Below, piece after piece: positions 1 to 8,128 of a stretch of 64,000 bases of DNA; within the stretch, counting starts at the first letter, position 1; each line of letters opens with the position of its first letter. The notes under the pieces were generated by a model that was not told the origin of the DNA, did no database searches, and saw only the letters and a list, made by a program, of their open reading frames with translations. The stretch is taken from positions 813,394 to 877,393 of the forward strand of contig NZ_KN050846.1 of assembly GCF_000746845.1 (NCBI RefSeq), written 5' to 3'. This stretch comes from Altibacter lentus. Its GTDB lineage: Bacteria > Bacteroidota > Bacteroidia > Flavobacteriales > Flavobacteriaceae. The position numbers and the translations under genes are program-made.

Positions 1-94
1 ATTGCAAAAAGGCGTAAGTGTTATTAAACCTGATGAATTGGATGAATTTTTACTTGAAGAAGACAAAAATGTTAAAGAACAGCCAATAGATTAA
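1..94 (+). CDS. C-terminal fragment of an unknown protein
   Basis: The reading frame that is open from base 2 to a TAA at 92-94 encodes a 30-residue acidic tail (motif ELDEFLLEED near the middle, ending in PID). The 5' part lies outside the window. It runs in the same direction as the deacetylase gene that follows 56 bases later, so it may be the upstream member of the same transcript. Nothing in these residues identifies a family, and a chance open frame cannot be excluded, although the acidic helix-like composition looks protein-like. Confidence 0.5.
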   Translation, partial: LQKGVSVIKPDELDEFLLEEDKNVKEQPID

Positions 95-150
95 TGCCTT
101 TTTCTAATTTGGGTATCTTTGGAAACCTTGTTCATCTCAAAGAAGTTTCC

Positions 151-2649
151 ATGCGTACACTACTTGCGATCCTATTTGTTTATACCTTTTCAACCTCTTA
201 TTTACATTCACAACAACCTCAAAAGCCAACGGCTTCAGAAATTTTTCAGAATATTCAGAAGCTTAACTTTCTAGGTTCAGCACTTTACATTGCCGCACAT
301 CCCGATGATGAGAATACCAGACTTATTTCGTTCTTGTCCAATGACGTGAAAGCCAGAACCGCTTACCTCTCCCTCACACGTGGTGATGGCGGACAAAATC
401 TTATTGGACCCGAGATCAGAGAGTTGCTGGGTGTGATCCGTACCCAAGAATTATTGGCCGCCAGACGAACGGACGGAGGCCTACAGTATTTTACCCGGGC
501 CAATGATTTCGGGTATTCAAAACACCCCGATGAGACACTCGCCATCTGGAATAAGAATGAAGTACTGGCCGATGTTGTACGGGCCATTAGAAAATTTAAA
601 CCCGATGTGATCGTAAATCGATTCGACCATAGAAATCCGGGGTCGACCCACGGCCACCACACTTCCTCGGCCATGTTGAGTTTTGAAGCTTTTGATCTTG
701 TAAATGATCCAACCCAATATCCCGAGATCGCAAAAGAATACGGAACATGGCAGCCCAAGCGCTTATTTTTTAATACCTCCTGGTGGTTCTACGGAAGCCG
801 GGAGAATTTTGATAAAGCCGATAAGACCAACCTGGTAGAAGTGGAGACCGGCAATTTTTATCCATCCTTGGGACTTTCCAATGGAGAGATCGCTTCCTTA
901 AGTCGGAGCATGCACAAGTCGCAGGGGTTTGGAAGTACCGGCTCCAGAGGGAGTGAAACAGAATATCTGGAATTTTTAAAAGGCGATTTCCCCAAGGACA
1001 GAACCAATCTTTTCGATGGAATCGACACGTCGTGGTCACGCCTGGAGGGAGGAGCTGCCATTGGTGCGATATTAGAAAAAGTCGAAAAGAATTTCAATTT
1101 CAAGGATCCTTCAGAAAGTGTTCCACAACTGGTGCAAGCGTACCAATTACTTCAAAAGCTACCCGAGAGTCATTGGAAAACAATAAAGACAGAAGAACTG
1201 AAAGCCGTGATTGCAGACTGCTCGGGACTTTTTTTGGAAGCGGTTGCTAATCAGGCTTCAGTAGCTCCTAAAGGTGCTGTTGTGGTGACCGTGGAAGCTG
1301 TGAACCGCTCCAGCGCCAATATCGCACTTAATGCGGTGACGTCTCCAATTATTGCTTTTCCGGCTACCTTTGTTCCAACACCCTTAAAGAAGAACGAACG
1401 CTATACTTTAGAAAGCAGTGAATATTCTTTTTCAGCCACCTCCTACAGTTCTCCCTATTGGCTCAAAGAAAAAGGGACTTTGGGAATGTACCGTGTAGAA
1501 GATCCGACCCTGATCGGTCTTCCGGAGCAGGTAAATCAATTTCCTGTAAAGTTTTTGCTAACTATTAACGGTGTAGAGATTCCAATGGTTCGGAACATTG
1601 TTTATAAATACAACGACCCCGTGGATGGGGAGGTATATCAGCCTTTTGAGGTGCTTCCTGAGGTGACCTCGAGCCTCCCGGAAAAGGTTCTTATCTTCGC
1701 TTCTCAAGAAGAAAGAGAGGTTCCCGTCATTGTTCGTGCCGGTCGCGATAATGTAAGCGGCACGGCGATCTTGCAACATCCGGAAGGATGGACCGTGACG
1801 CCAAAGCAGCAATTCTTCGAGATCACCAATAAGGGGCAAGAACAAACCTTACTATTTACTGTAACACCTCCCAAACAGCAGAGTGAGGGCACATTACGGC
1901 CACTGCTTCAGGTAGGGGATACTTTCCATGACTCCGAATTGATCACCATAGACTATGACCATATCCCGGTACAGAGTGTTTTGGTCCCTTCGGAAGCGAA
2001 AGTAGTGCGAATCGATATTCAGAAAAAAGGAGCACACATTGGTTATATCAACGGCGCCGGAGATACAGTTCCGGAAAGTTTAAAACAGATAGGGTACCAA
2101 GTGACAACGATCCCACCTTCAGAAATATACCGAGAAAATCTAAAGCAATTTGATGCGATAGTCGTTGGAATACGTGCCTATAACACCGTTCCGGAAATGG
2201 CTTTTAAACAGCAGGAACTCAATGCATACGTAGAAAACGGCGGAACACTTATTGTCCAATACAACACCAGCCGCGGATTGGTGACTGATGCACTTGCACC
2301 CCTCCCCTTGTCATTGTCCAGAGACAGGGTAACCGACGAGGAAAGTGAGGTGCGTATCTTGGCGCCAAAGCATGAAGTGATGAATACGCCAAATACAATT
2401 ACAACAAAAGATTTTGATAATTGGGTACAGGAGCGGGGATTGTATTTTCCAAATGAATGGTCGGAGGAGTTTACCCCTATTTTAGGCATGAATGACGAGG
2501 GAGAGCCACAAACAAAGGGTGCCTTGTTGGTTGCCAGTTATGGAAAAGGGTACTATATTTACACTGGACTAAGCTTTTTCAGGGAATTACCGGCAGGTGT
2601 TCCGGGAGCTTATCGCCTTTTTGCCAACCTGCTTTCAATTGGAAAATAA
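151..2649 (+). CDS. Secreted PIG-L family deacetylase with C-terminal extension
   Basis: This encodes a predicted 832-residue exported hydrolase. The ATG at 151 is preferred over an in-frame ATG at 94 because it puts a clean signal peptide (about 1-20) at the N-terminus; the 94 start also overlaps the preceding stop. A PIG-L/LmbE deacetylase domain follows, with the zinc and catalytic motif AHPDDE at residues 49-54 and a second histidine cluster HGHH at 167-170. PIG-L enzymes of known function remove N-acetyl groups from amino sugars. The remaining 500 or so residues contain beta-rich, NEW3-like segments and a C-terminal alpha/beta region resembling ThuA or glutamine-amidotransferase folds, an architecture common in Bacteroidota. 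A 36-codon ORF and a symporter follow immediately. The substrate is unknown; uptake of the released product by the symporter is an inference. Confidence 0.88.
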   Translation: MRTLLAILFVYTFSTSYLHSQQPQKPTASEIFQNIQKLNFLGSALYIAAHPDDENTRLISFLSNDVKARTAYLSLTRGDGGQNLIGPEIRELLGVIRTQELLAARRTDGGLQYFTRANDFGYSKHPDETLAIWNKNEVLADVVRAIRKFKPDVIVNRFDHRNPGSTHGHHTSSAMLSFEAFDLVNDPTQYPEIAKEYGTWQPKRLFFNTSWWFYGSRENFDKADKTNLVEVETGNFYPSLGLSNGEIASLSRSMHKSQGFGSTGSRGSETEYLEFLKGDFPKDRTNLFDGIDTSWSRLEGGAAIGAILEKVEKNFNFKDPSESVPQLVQAYQLLQKLPESHWKTIKTEELKAVIADCSGLFLEAVANQASVAPKGAVVVTVEAVNRSSANIALNAVTSPIIAFPATFVPTPLKKNERYTLESSEYSFSATSYSSPYWLKEKGTLGMYRVEDPTLIGLPEQVNQFPVKFLLTINGVEIPMVRNIVYKYNDPVDGEVYQPFEVLPEVTSSLPEKVLIFASQEEREVPVIVRAGRDNVSGTAILQHPEGWTVTPKQQFFEITNKGQEQTLLFTVTPPKQQSEGTLRPLLQVGDTFHDSELITIDYDHIPVQSVLVPSEAKVVRIDIQKKGAHIGYINGAGDTVPESLKQIGYQVTTIPPSEIYRENLKQFDAIVVGIRAYNTVPEMAFKQQELNAYVENGGTLIVQYNTSRGLVTDALAPLPLSLSRDRVTDEESEVRILAPKHEVMNTPNTITTKDFDNWVQERGLYFPNEWSEEFTPILGMNDEGEPQTKGALLVASYGKGYYIYTGLSFFRELPAGVPGAYRLFANLLSIGK

Positions 2650-2650
2650 T

Positions 2651-2761
2651 ATGAGCGAAGAACGCGACCCATTCGTATGGAAGTGGAGCTACACCGTGGT
2701 TCTGGTTCTTAATGCGATCTACATTTTTTTATTCTATCTTCTAATGCAACACTATACATAA
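2651..2761 (+). CDS. 36-residue single-span membrane protein
   Basis: This short ORF starts with ATG one base after the deacetylase stop and ends one base before the symporter ATG, so it exactly fills the space between two genes on the same strand. The product has an acidic then tryptophan-rich start (SEERDPFVWKWSY), one strongly hydrophobic helix at about residues 14-32 and a short polar tail. Such tiny helical proteins often act as accessory subunits of a neighbouring transporter, and the tight spacing supports that role here. I do not recognise a named family. Start, spacing and composition make it likely to be real. Confidence 0.7.
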   Translation: MSEERDPFVWKWSYTVVLVLNAIYIFLFYLLMQHYT

Positions 2762-2762
2762 T

Positions 2763-4454
2763 ATGCAGCAGATAGACTGGATTGTATTGGGAGGCACCTT
2801 ATTATTTATAGTTCTTTACGGTACCTATAAGACACGTGGCAGCAAGAACGTAACCGATTATTTAAAAGGCGGGAACGAAGCCCGTTGGTGGACCATAGGG
2901 TTAAGTGTCATGGCCACGCAAGCCAGTGCCATTACATTTTTATCTACGCCCGGTCAGGCTTTTCACGACGGAATGGGGTTCGTTCAATTCTATTTTGGCC
3001 TTCCCATCGCCATGGTGGTAATCTGTCTTGTGTTTATCCCTATCTATCACAAATTAAAGGTCTTTACGGCTTACGAATACCTTGAATCGCGCTTCGACCG
3101 TAAGACACGTACCCTTACCGCTATTCTCTTTCTGATACAGCGCGGACTCGCCGCCGGGATAACCATCTTTGCACCTGCAATTATTCTCTCGGCCGTATTA
3201 GGATGGAATTTATTGTACCTGAACATAATTATTGGAACTTTAGTGATCATCTATACTGTGAGTGGCGGTACCAAAGCCGTAAGTGTTACTCAAAAACAAC
3301 AGATGGCGGTGATCTTTGGCGGAATGTTCATTGCCTTTTTATTAATACTGAATTATTTGCCGCTTGACATTAGTTTCACCAAAGCCCTCGACATTGCAGG
3401 AGCCGGCGGTAAAATGGACATCCTGGATTTTTCTTTCGATTTTAATAACCGTTATACTTTTTGGAGCGGAATCATTGGCGGGAGCTTTTTGGCCCTCTCT
3501 TATTTTGGGACAGACCAAAGTCAGGTGCAGCGTTATCTTTCGGGAAAATCTGTGAGACAGAGTCAAATGGGACTGATATTCAATGGTTTGCTAAAAGTTC
3601 CAATGCAGTTCTTTATTTTATTGGTGGGTGTGATGGTATTCGTTTTTTACCAGTTCAACAGTTCACCATTGCATTTTAATCCGGCTGCGGAAGCGGATGT
3701 ACTTGCTTCGGAATATGCTTCAGATTATGAGCAGCTTCAGAAAGAAAAAGATGCTTTAGACGATCAGTTAATAGCAAAGCAGTTAGAATTTGCCCGCACC
3801 GAAACGCTTTCAGAAAAAGAAATGCTTCAGGAAGAGATACAGATCATTAACATCACCGAAAATGAATTACGCGAACAATCCAAAGCGTTGATACTAAAAG
3901 CGAATCCACTTGCCGAAACAAACGACAAGGATTATGTGTTCATCCATTTTATATTGAATAACCTGCCCCGCGGATTGATTGGATTGTTGCTGGCTGTGAT
4001 CCTTAGTGCTGCCATGTCCTCTACCGCCTCCGAACTGAACGCGCTGGGTTCTACCACCACTATTGACCTCTATAAGCGGTCTGTGGGTAATCGCGATGAA
4101 AAACACTTTGTCCGTGCCTCAAAATGGTTTACGCTCTTGTGGGGTGTGATCGCCATTCTGGTAGCGAGTGTCGCAAATCTATTCGACAATCTAATTCAGT
4201 TAGTGAATATTATAGGTTCCATTTTCTATGGAAACATCCTGGGAGTGTTCCTTTTGGCCTTCTTTTTTAAATATGTAAAGGGCAATGCCGTATTTACAGC
4301 AGCGCTTATCAATCAAGTACTGGTAATCGCTTTGTTCCTTCTGGACAAATACGAGCTGATCAATCTGCCATACCTGTGGCTTAATTTTGTGGGCTGTGTG
4401 ACCGTAATTGCTATGGCGTTCGGAATACAGCGCATGAGAGAAACACACGTCTAA
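2763..4454 (+). CDS. Sodium:solute symporter (SSS family)
   Basis: This is a 563-residue inner-membrane Na+-coupled transporter with about 13 predicted membrane segments. SSS family hallmarks are visible: the LSVMATQASAITFLSTPGQ region (about 48-66), the GTDQSQVQRYLS signature at 249-260, and the small-residue helix ILSAAMSSTASELNA after residue 410, which belongs to the sodium site. Unusually, residues about 300-390 form a long hydrophilic, Glu/Lys-rich stretch with coiled-coil character inserted between two membrane helices. It lies immediately downstream of the PIG-L deacetylase and the 36-residue membrane protein, suggesting import of a sugar, amino acid or acyl compound released outside. 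The substrate cannot be read from sequence. Confidence 0.9.
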   Translation: MQQIDWIVLGGTLLFIVLYGTYKTRGSKNVTDYLKGGNEARWWTIGLSVMATQASAITFLSTPGQAFHDGMGFVQFYFGLPIAMVVICLVFIPIYHKLKVFTAYEYLESRFDRKTRTLTAILFLIQRGLAAGITIFAPAIILSAVLGWNLLYLNIIIGTLVIIYTVSGGTKAVSVTQKQQMAVIFGGMFIAFLLILNYLPLDISFTKALDIAGAGGKMDILDFSFDFNNRYTFWSGIIGGSFLALSYFGTDQSQVQRYLSGKSVRQSQMGLIFNGLLKVPMQFFILLVGVMVFVFYQFNSSPLHFNPAAEADVLASEYASDYEQLQKEKDALDDQLIAKQLEFARTETLSEKEMLQEEIQIINITENELREQSKALILKANPLAETNDKDYVFIHFILNNLPRGLIGLLLAVILSAAMSSTASELNALGSTTTIDLYKRSVGNRDEKHFVRASKWFTLLWGVIAILVASVANLFDNLIQLVNIIGSIFYGNILGVFLLAFFFKYVKGNAVFTAALINQVLVIALFLLDKYELINLPYLWLNFVGCVTVIAMAFGIQRMRETHV

Positions 4455-4523
4455 ACGGTTGTTTTTCAGAATACTTCTATTTGAAATTCGTAGGAAAGTT
4501 CGCATAGGGTGAAGGAATTTTAC

Positions 4524-4531
4524 TATCTTCG
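4524..4531 (+). promoter_or_regulatory. Promoter -7 box (TATCTTCG)
   Basis: TATCTTCG matches the Bacteroidota -7 consensus TAnnTTTG at seven of eight positions and lies about 50 bases before the ATG at 4582. No convincing TTG -33 element is seen at 17-19 bases upstream. Confidence 0.4.
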
Positions 4532-4581
4532 TTATACCCTGTCTACTTATTTATGCTATGGTGACTCTAAAAAAGGTCATC

Positions 4582-5094
4582 ATGAAAAAGATCTGTTTGT
4601 TGTTTTTCGTTTTATCTAATGCGGTTCTCTGCGGACAGCATATAGGGACTGATCAATGTACCCTTCAGGCAGAGAACAAGGCTTGGATCACAGAATATAA
4701 GAAGGCGGTTACTTTGGATGAAAAAATAGAAATGATCGTAGCCAAGATCGTAACCGACGATAGGTATTTTGATGAGTATCAAGAGGTGGCGACCCTAAGT
4801 AAAGAGCCGGGAATTAAGAAGGTTCCCTGCTCTGAAAGCTGTTCGATCCGCTTCGGAATGATCTACTCGAAAAATAAGGGATTGGTGTTGGACCTTAAAC
4901 GCAATCCGGAACTTGAGGATCTTATTTATGAATTCGCTTCAGAAAATATTGACCGCATCGATCTTAATGAATTCAACGAAAAGGATATTTATAATCCCTA
5001 CGCATTGAAACGTTCGGGAATTGTGCTTTATACCGAAAACAAAGATCTTAAGAAGAAGATACGCGCTGCCCTTAAACATATCGCAAAATCCTAA
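4582..5094 (+). CDS. Secreted hypothetical protein with three cysteines
   Basis: A 170-residue protein with a typical signal peptide (MKKICLLFFVLSNAVLCGQ, cleavage near residue 19). The ATG at 4582 is chosen over an in-frame ATG at 4558 because only the later one places the signal peptide at the N-terminus. The mature part has three cysteines, one soon after the cleavage site and two close together (PCSESCS), and is otherwise charged and mixed alpha/beta. I do not recognise the family. It stands alone between the symporter and a convergent DUF2911 gene and shares a bidirectional terminator with it. Confidence 0.72.
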   Translation: MKKICLLFFVLSNAVLCGQHIGTDQCTLQAENKAWITEYKKAVTLDEKIEMIVAKIVTDDRYFDEYQEVATLSKEPGIKKVPCSESCSIRFGMIYSKNKGLVLDLKRNPELEDLIYEFASENIDRIDLNEFNEKDIYNPYALKRSGIVLYTENKDLKKKIRAALKHIAKS

Positions 5095-5108
5095 ATTGCA
5101 ATAAAAAC

Positions 5109-5137
5109 AAAAACCCCGTAAGTACGGGGTTTTTTAT
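5109..5137. terminator. Bidirectional rho-independent terminator
   Basis: A perfect hairpin (ACCCCGTA at 5113-5120 and TACGGGGT at 5123-5130), extended by A and T runs on either side, sits between two convergent genes. The T run on the plus strand and the A run on the left arm let it serve both the gene ending at 5094 and the one ending at 5155. Confidence 0.85.
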
Positions 5138-5154
5138 TAATAAAGAGAGGTGAT

Positions 5155-6000
5155 TTACATCGCCCCCCATTCTTTCAACGATTTTTGGTTCAAGGCAATA
5201 TAATCATCGTTTCCGGCTGCTTTAGCCAATTCCAATGACTTCTCTGCGGCTTTGATAGCGCCTTTCTTGTCCCCAGCCTTCGCATAGATCAACGATTGCT
5301 GTCTGTGGTACCAAAATGCAGGCTGCTCACGCAATTCGATCGCTTTGTCGATCCAGGTCTTTGCCTTATTGATATCTTTACCGGCTTCCAGATAGTATAC
5401 AGCGGCTGCATAATAATCGTTCGCTCCGGGGCCGTTCATCACTTTATCAATACTTGCCCCTACCATCTTATCGGTATGGAACTTTATAGGAACCCCTACA
5501 TAGGTTTTCTCCCACATGATACCAAGGTTTGCTGAGTCATTTGTAATGTCATCGAAACTCATGGTAAACGATTCAATATCCATAGGCAGAGGATAAGTAC
5601 TGGCTGTTACTTTGGCAGCAACTTTACTGTCATCCCAGGTTTGAGGTGTTCCCCAGTTGTTGGCATCACTATAAAAATAGACCTCCCAGTTTTGTGCGCC
5701 GGGCTTGGTGTATATAGCATAGCTTCCTGCTTTTAACGTGTTTCCACCAATCATGACATCGTCACTAAAGGTGATCTTGGTATTTGCGTTGGCACCTGTA
5801 CGCCACACTTTATCGTAAGGAACAAGATCCCCAAAAATGGTTCTTCCACGCATGGCAGGTCTTGAGTACTCAAGTGTAACATCGGTCAAGCCAACTTTTT
5901 GCTCAATTTTTTGAAACGGACTTGGTGCCGGAGTCTGTATCTGTGCAAAACCGCCGGAAGCGATAAGCACCGTACAAACAAATAGAAATAATTTTTTCAT
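5155..6000 (-). CDS. DUF2911 domain protein, exported
   Basis: A 281-residue protein with a signal peptide (about 1-19, ending FAQ) followed by a DUF2911 domain. The opening motif of that family is visible as VTLEYSRPAMRGRTIFG followed by VWRTGANANTKITFS near residues 40-80. The C-terminal third is helical and TPR-like (about 190-275, with KAKTWIDKAIEL and GAIKAAEKSLELAKAAG). DUF2911 proteins are widespread in Bacteroidota and their function is unknown; the fold suggests a periplasmic binding or scaffold role. It is monocistronic, convergent with the gene before it, and has a -7-like TAACTTCG (6032-6039, minus strand) upstream. Confidence 0.85.
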   Translation of the reverse strand: MKKLFLFVCTVLIASGGFAQIQTPAPSPFQKIEQKVGLTDVTLEYSRPAMRGRTIFGDLVPYDKVWRTGANANTKITFSDDVMIGGNTLKAGSYAIYTKPGAQNWEVYFYSDANNWGTPQTWDDSKVAAKVTASTYPLPMDIESFTMSFDDITNDSANLGIMWEKTYVGVPIKFHTDKMVGASIDKVMNGPGANDYYAAAVYYLEAGKDINKAKTWIDKAIELREQPAFWYHRQQSLIYAKAGDKKGAIKAAEKSLELAKAAGNDDYIALNQKSLKEWGAM

Positions 6001-6097
6001 TGGATGAGATTTTATGGATTTTTTAGTGTTACGAAGTTACAACAACACTTTCTTTAAAAAGTTAACAAAACCTTAAATTCAGTTTCCAAAACAAGTG

Positions 6098-6105
6098 TAC
6101 CTTTG
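6098..6105 (+). promoter_or_regulatory. Promoter -7 box (TACCTTTG) next to the aquaporin start
   Basis: TACCTTTG is a perfect TAnnTTTG match ending only five bases before the ATG at 6110. With the usual spacing from this box, transcription would start at or on the A of the start codon, implying a leaderless or nearly leaderless mRNA. No good TTG element lies 19 bases upstream. Confidence 0.5.
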
Positions 6106-6109
6106 CGCA

Positions 6110-6772
6110 ATGAAACGTTTTATTGCTGAAGCTATTGGAACTTTTGGACTGGTTTTTTGCGGGACGGGTGCCATCGTTATCAATGAGGTAACACAGGGTG
6201 CTGTGACGCATCCCGGAGTTGCCGTTACCTTTGGACTCATCGTGATGGCGATGATCTACGCTTTTGGTGATATAAGCGGAGCACACATCAACCCGGCAGT
6301 CACCATTGCTTTTGCGTATGCAAAGAAATTCCCCTGGAAGGATGTGCCATTGTACATTATAGCACAACTGCTGGGCGCACTGTTAGCCAGCGGTTTCGTA
6401 TGGATGCTTTTTCCCGAGGGTGAGACCCTGGGTGCCACCATCCCGCAAATAGAAGTGTGGCGCGTCTTTATTTTTGAGATCTTGCTGTCGTTCTTTTTAA
6501 TGGTGGTTATAATTAATGTTTCCACCGGATCCAAAGAGATCGGGGTGATCGCAGGGATCGCCATTGGCGGTGTGGTGTTATTAGAAGCAATGTTTGCCGG
6601 TCCTATCACAGGAGCGAGTATGAATCCGGCGCGATCCATAGCGCCTGCACTGATGTCGTGGAACCTTCAACATCTTTGGGTTTATATTGTTGCTCCAATA
6701 ATAGGATGTTTATTTGCTGTAATGAGTTGCAGATTGGTTAAGGACGATACCTGCTGTGAAACATTCTGTTAA
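6110..6772 (+). CDS. MIP/aquaporin family channel
   Basis: A 220-residue membrane protein with six predicted helices and both half-helix NPA motifs: HINPAVT near residue 62 and the second as SMNPARS near residue 176. It would conduct water or small neutral solutes such as glycerol across the inner membrane. The Arg after the second NPA belongs to the selectivity filter. ATG at 6110 is preferred to a GTG at 6095 because it begins exactly at the conserved MKRFIAEAIGTF start and because the -7 box overlaps the upstream codons. The last residues carry two adjacent cysteines (TCCETFC). The gene stands alone. Confidence 0.9.
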   Translation: MKRFIAEAIGTFGLVFCGTGAIVINEVTQGAVTHPGVAVTFGLIVMAMIYAFGDISGAHINPAVTIAFAYAKKFPWKDVPLYIIAQLLGALLASGFVWMLFPEGETLGATIPQIEVWRVFIFEILLSFFLMVVIINVSTGSKEIGVIAGIAIGGVVLLEAMFAGPITGASMNPARSIAPALMSWNLQHLWVYIVAPIIGCLFAVMSCRLVKDDTCCETFC

Positions 6773-6835
6773 TCTTTTGTTTAAGTATTAGATTTAATCA
6801 TCAAACGGTTTTAACTTTACTAAAAAGTTGAAATC

Positions 6836-6949
6836 ATGTTCGCGTTTCTAAAAAAAATTTTCGGAAGAAAGAAAAAAGTCAAGGGCTTTGAATTGTATCG
6901 TTTGGTACGTATCAACAAAAAATTTTCCTACAGAAATCTGGGAAATTAA
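6836..6949 (+). CDS. Possible 37-residue basic protein
   Basis: ATG at 6836 opens a 37-codon frame ending in TAA at 6947-6949. The product is strongly basic (FLKKIFGRKKKVKGFELYR at its start) with a short amphipathic N-terminus, resembling small membrane-attaching or nucleic-acid-binding peptides. A -7-like TAACTTTA stands shortly upstream (about 6811-6818). It lies 17 bases before the SRPBCC gene and in the same direction, so it could instead be only part of that gene's leader. I do not recognise it. Confidence 0.35.
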   Translation: MFAFLKKIFGRKKKVKGFELYRLVRINKKFSYRNLGN

Positions 6950-6966
6950 TTCGTTGATACGACTCT

Positions 6967-7428
6967 ATGAAGATATTTTCACTGCATGCCAAGCAAAGAC
7001 TTCCCATCTCAAAACAACAAGCTTGGGATTTTCTTTCAGATCCAGCAAATCTAAAGATCATCACTCCGGACTATATGGGTTTCCATATTCAATCGGGAGC
7101 AGACCGATCCATGTATGCTGGCCAGATCATCGAATACATCGTCACTCCCGTTCTTAATATAAAAACGAAGTGGGTAACGGAGATCACCCATGTTAAAGAC
7201 ACAAATTATTTTGTAGACGAACAACGTTTTGGTCCCTACTCTCTTTGGCATCATAAACATTTTATCAACGAAATAGAAGGTGGCGTGGAAATGGAGGATA
7301 TTATCCATTACAAATTGCCCTTCGGAATTATTGGCCAATGGCTCCACCCTGTCCTTGTAAAACCCAAACTGGACGAAATCTTCAACTATCGCAAAGAAAA
7401 GTTAGAAATGCTCTTCGGAAAATTATAA
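6967..7428 (+). CDS. SRPBCC (START/Bet v1-like) ligand-binding protein
   Basis: A 153-residue cytosolic protein with the SRPBCC opening pattern: a first beta-strand of HAKQRLPISK, then AWDFLSDPANLKIITP, where the family typically places its first helices. Beta-strands and the long C-terminal helix (PKLDEIFNYRKEKLEMLF) complete the helix-grip fold. This subgroup is sometimes labelled as a cell-division inhibitor-like protein and is often found next to photolyase genes. The SDR gene starts three bases after its stop, and the photolyase follows, so the three form an operon. The ligand is unknown. Confidence 0.8.
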   Translation: MKIFSLHAKQRLPISKQQAWDFLSDPANLKIITPDYMGFHIQSGADRSMYAGQIIEYIVTPVLNIKTKWVTEITHVKDTNYFVDEQRFGPYSLWHHKHFINEIEGGVEMEDIIHYKLPFGIIGQWLHPVLVKPKLDEIFNYRKEKLEMLFGKL

Positions 7429-7431
7429 ACT

Positions 7432-8127
7432 ATGAAGAAAACAGTATTGCTTATTGGAGGCTCTTACGGTATAGGTAAGGAGATCGCCCTATTGTTGAAA
7501 GATACACACGATGTCCATATTGCTTCCCGAAGCCGCGAATCCATACCTGAAGGTACCACCCACCATACCTTTAATGCGCTGGAGGATGACATTACCAACC
7601 TGGAACTTCCGGAAACCATTCACGGATTGGTATATTGTCCCGGCAGTATTAATCTGAAGCCTTTTAAAATGTTGTCTGAAAATGACTTCCAAGAGGATAT
7701 GTCGGTGAATTTTTTCTCTCTGGTGAGAATTGTCCACGGGCTGTTACCCAAACTTAAAACTGCTGAAACTGCCAGCCTGGTCTTCTTTAGCACAGTCGCC
7801 GTAAAGGTTGGAATGCCTTTTCACACCAGTGTTGCTGCTGCTAAGGGAGCTATAGAAGGATTTGCAAAAGCGCTGGCCGCAGAATACGCACCTACTATTC
7901 GAGTAAATGTTATTGCGCCTTCGCTTACCGATACACCGCTCGCCAAGCGATTATTGTCCAACGAATCAAAGAAAGATACTATGGCGCAGCGTCACCCCAT
8001 GCAGCGTGTTGGTACCACCGGAGATATTGCGGCGATGGCATCATTTCTATTGGAAGATACTTCCAGTTGGATCACGGGTCAGATATTTGGTGTAGACGGC
8101 GGAATGTCAACTTTAAACATTCAGTAA
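7432..8127 (+). CDS. Short-chain dehydrogenase/reductase (SDR)
   Basis: A 231-residue NAD(P)-dependent oxidoreductase of the classical SDR type. The nucleotide-binding glycine motif is GGSYGIGKE at about residues 9-17. The active-site region has Ser in FFSTVAVKVGMPFHTSVAAAK followed by the Lys of the usual YxxxK block, but the catalytic Tyr is not in its standard place: the position four residues before Lys carries Ser-Val-Ala instead. The C-terminal DGGM is the common family ending. It lies between the SRPBCC gene and the photolyase, with a one-base gap to the latter. The substrate is unknown, and loss of the Tyr may mean altered or lost catalysis. Confidence 0.85.
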   Translation: MKKTVLLIGGSYGIGKEIALLLKDTHDVHIASRSRESIPEGTTHHTFNALEDDITNLELPETIHGLVYCPGSINLKPFKMLSENDFQEDMSVNFFSLVRIVHGLLPKLKTAETASLVFFSTVAVKVGMPFHTSVAAAKGAIEGFAKALAAEYAPTIRVNVIAPSLTDTPLAKRLLSNESKKDTMAQRHPMQRVGTTGDIAAMASFLLEDTSSWITGQIFGVDGGMSTLNIQ

Positions 8128-8128
8128 T

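Noticed and set aside
363-758. A 131-codon minus-strand frame inside the deacetylase gene
   Set aside because: Antisense shadow of a strongly supported gene, with no promoter or domain.
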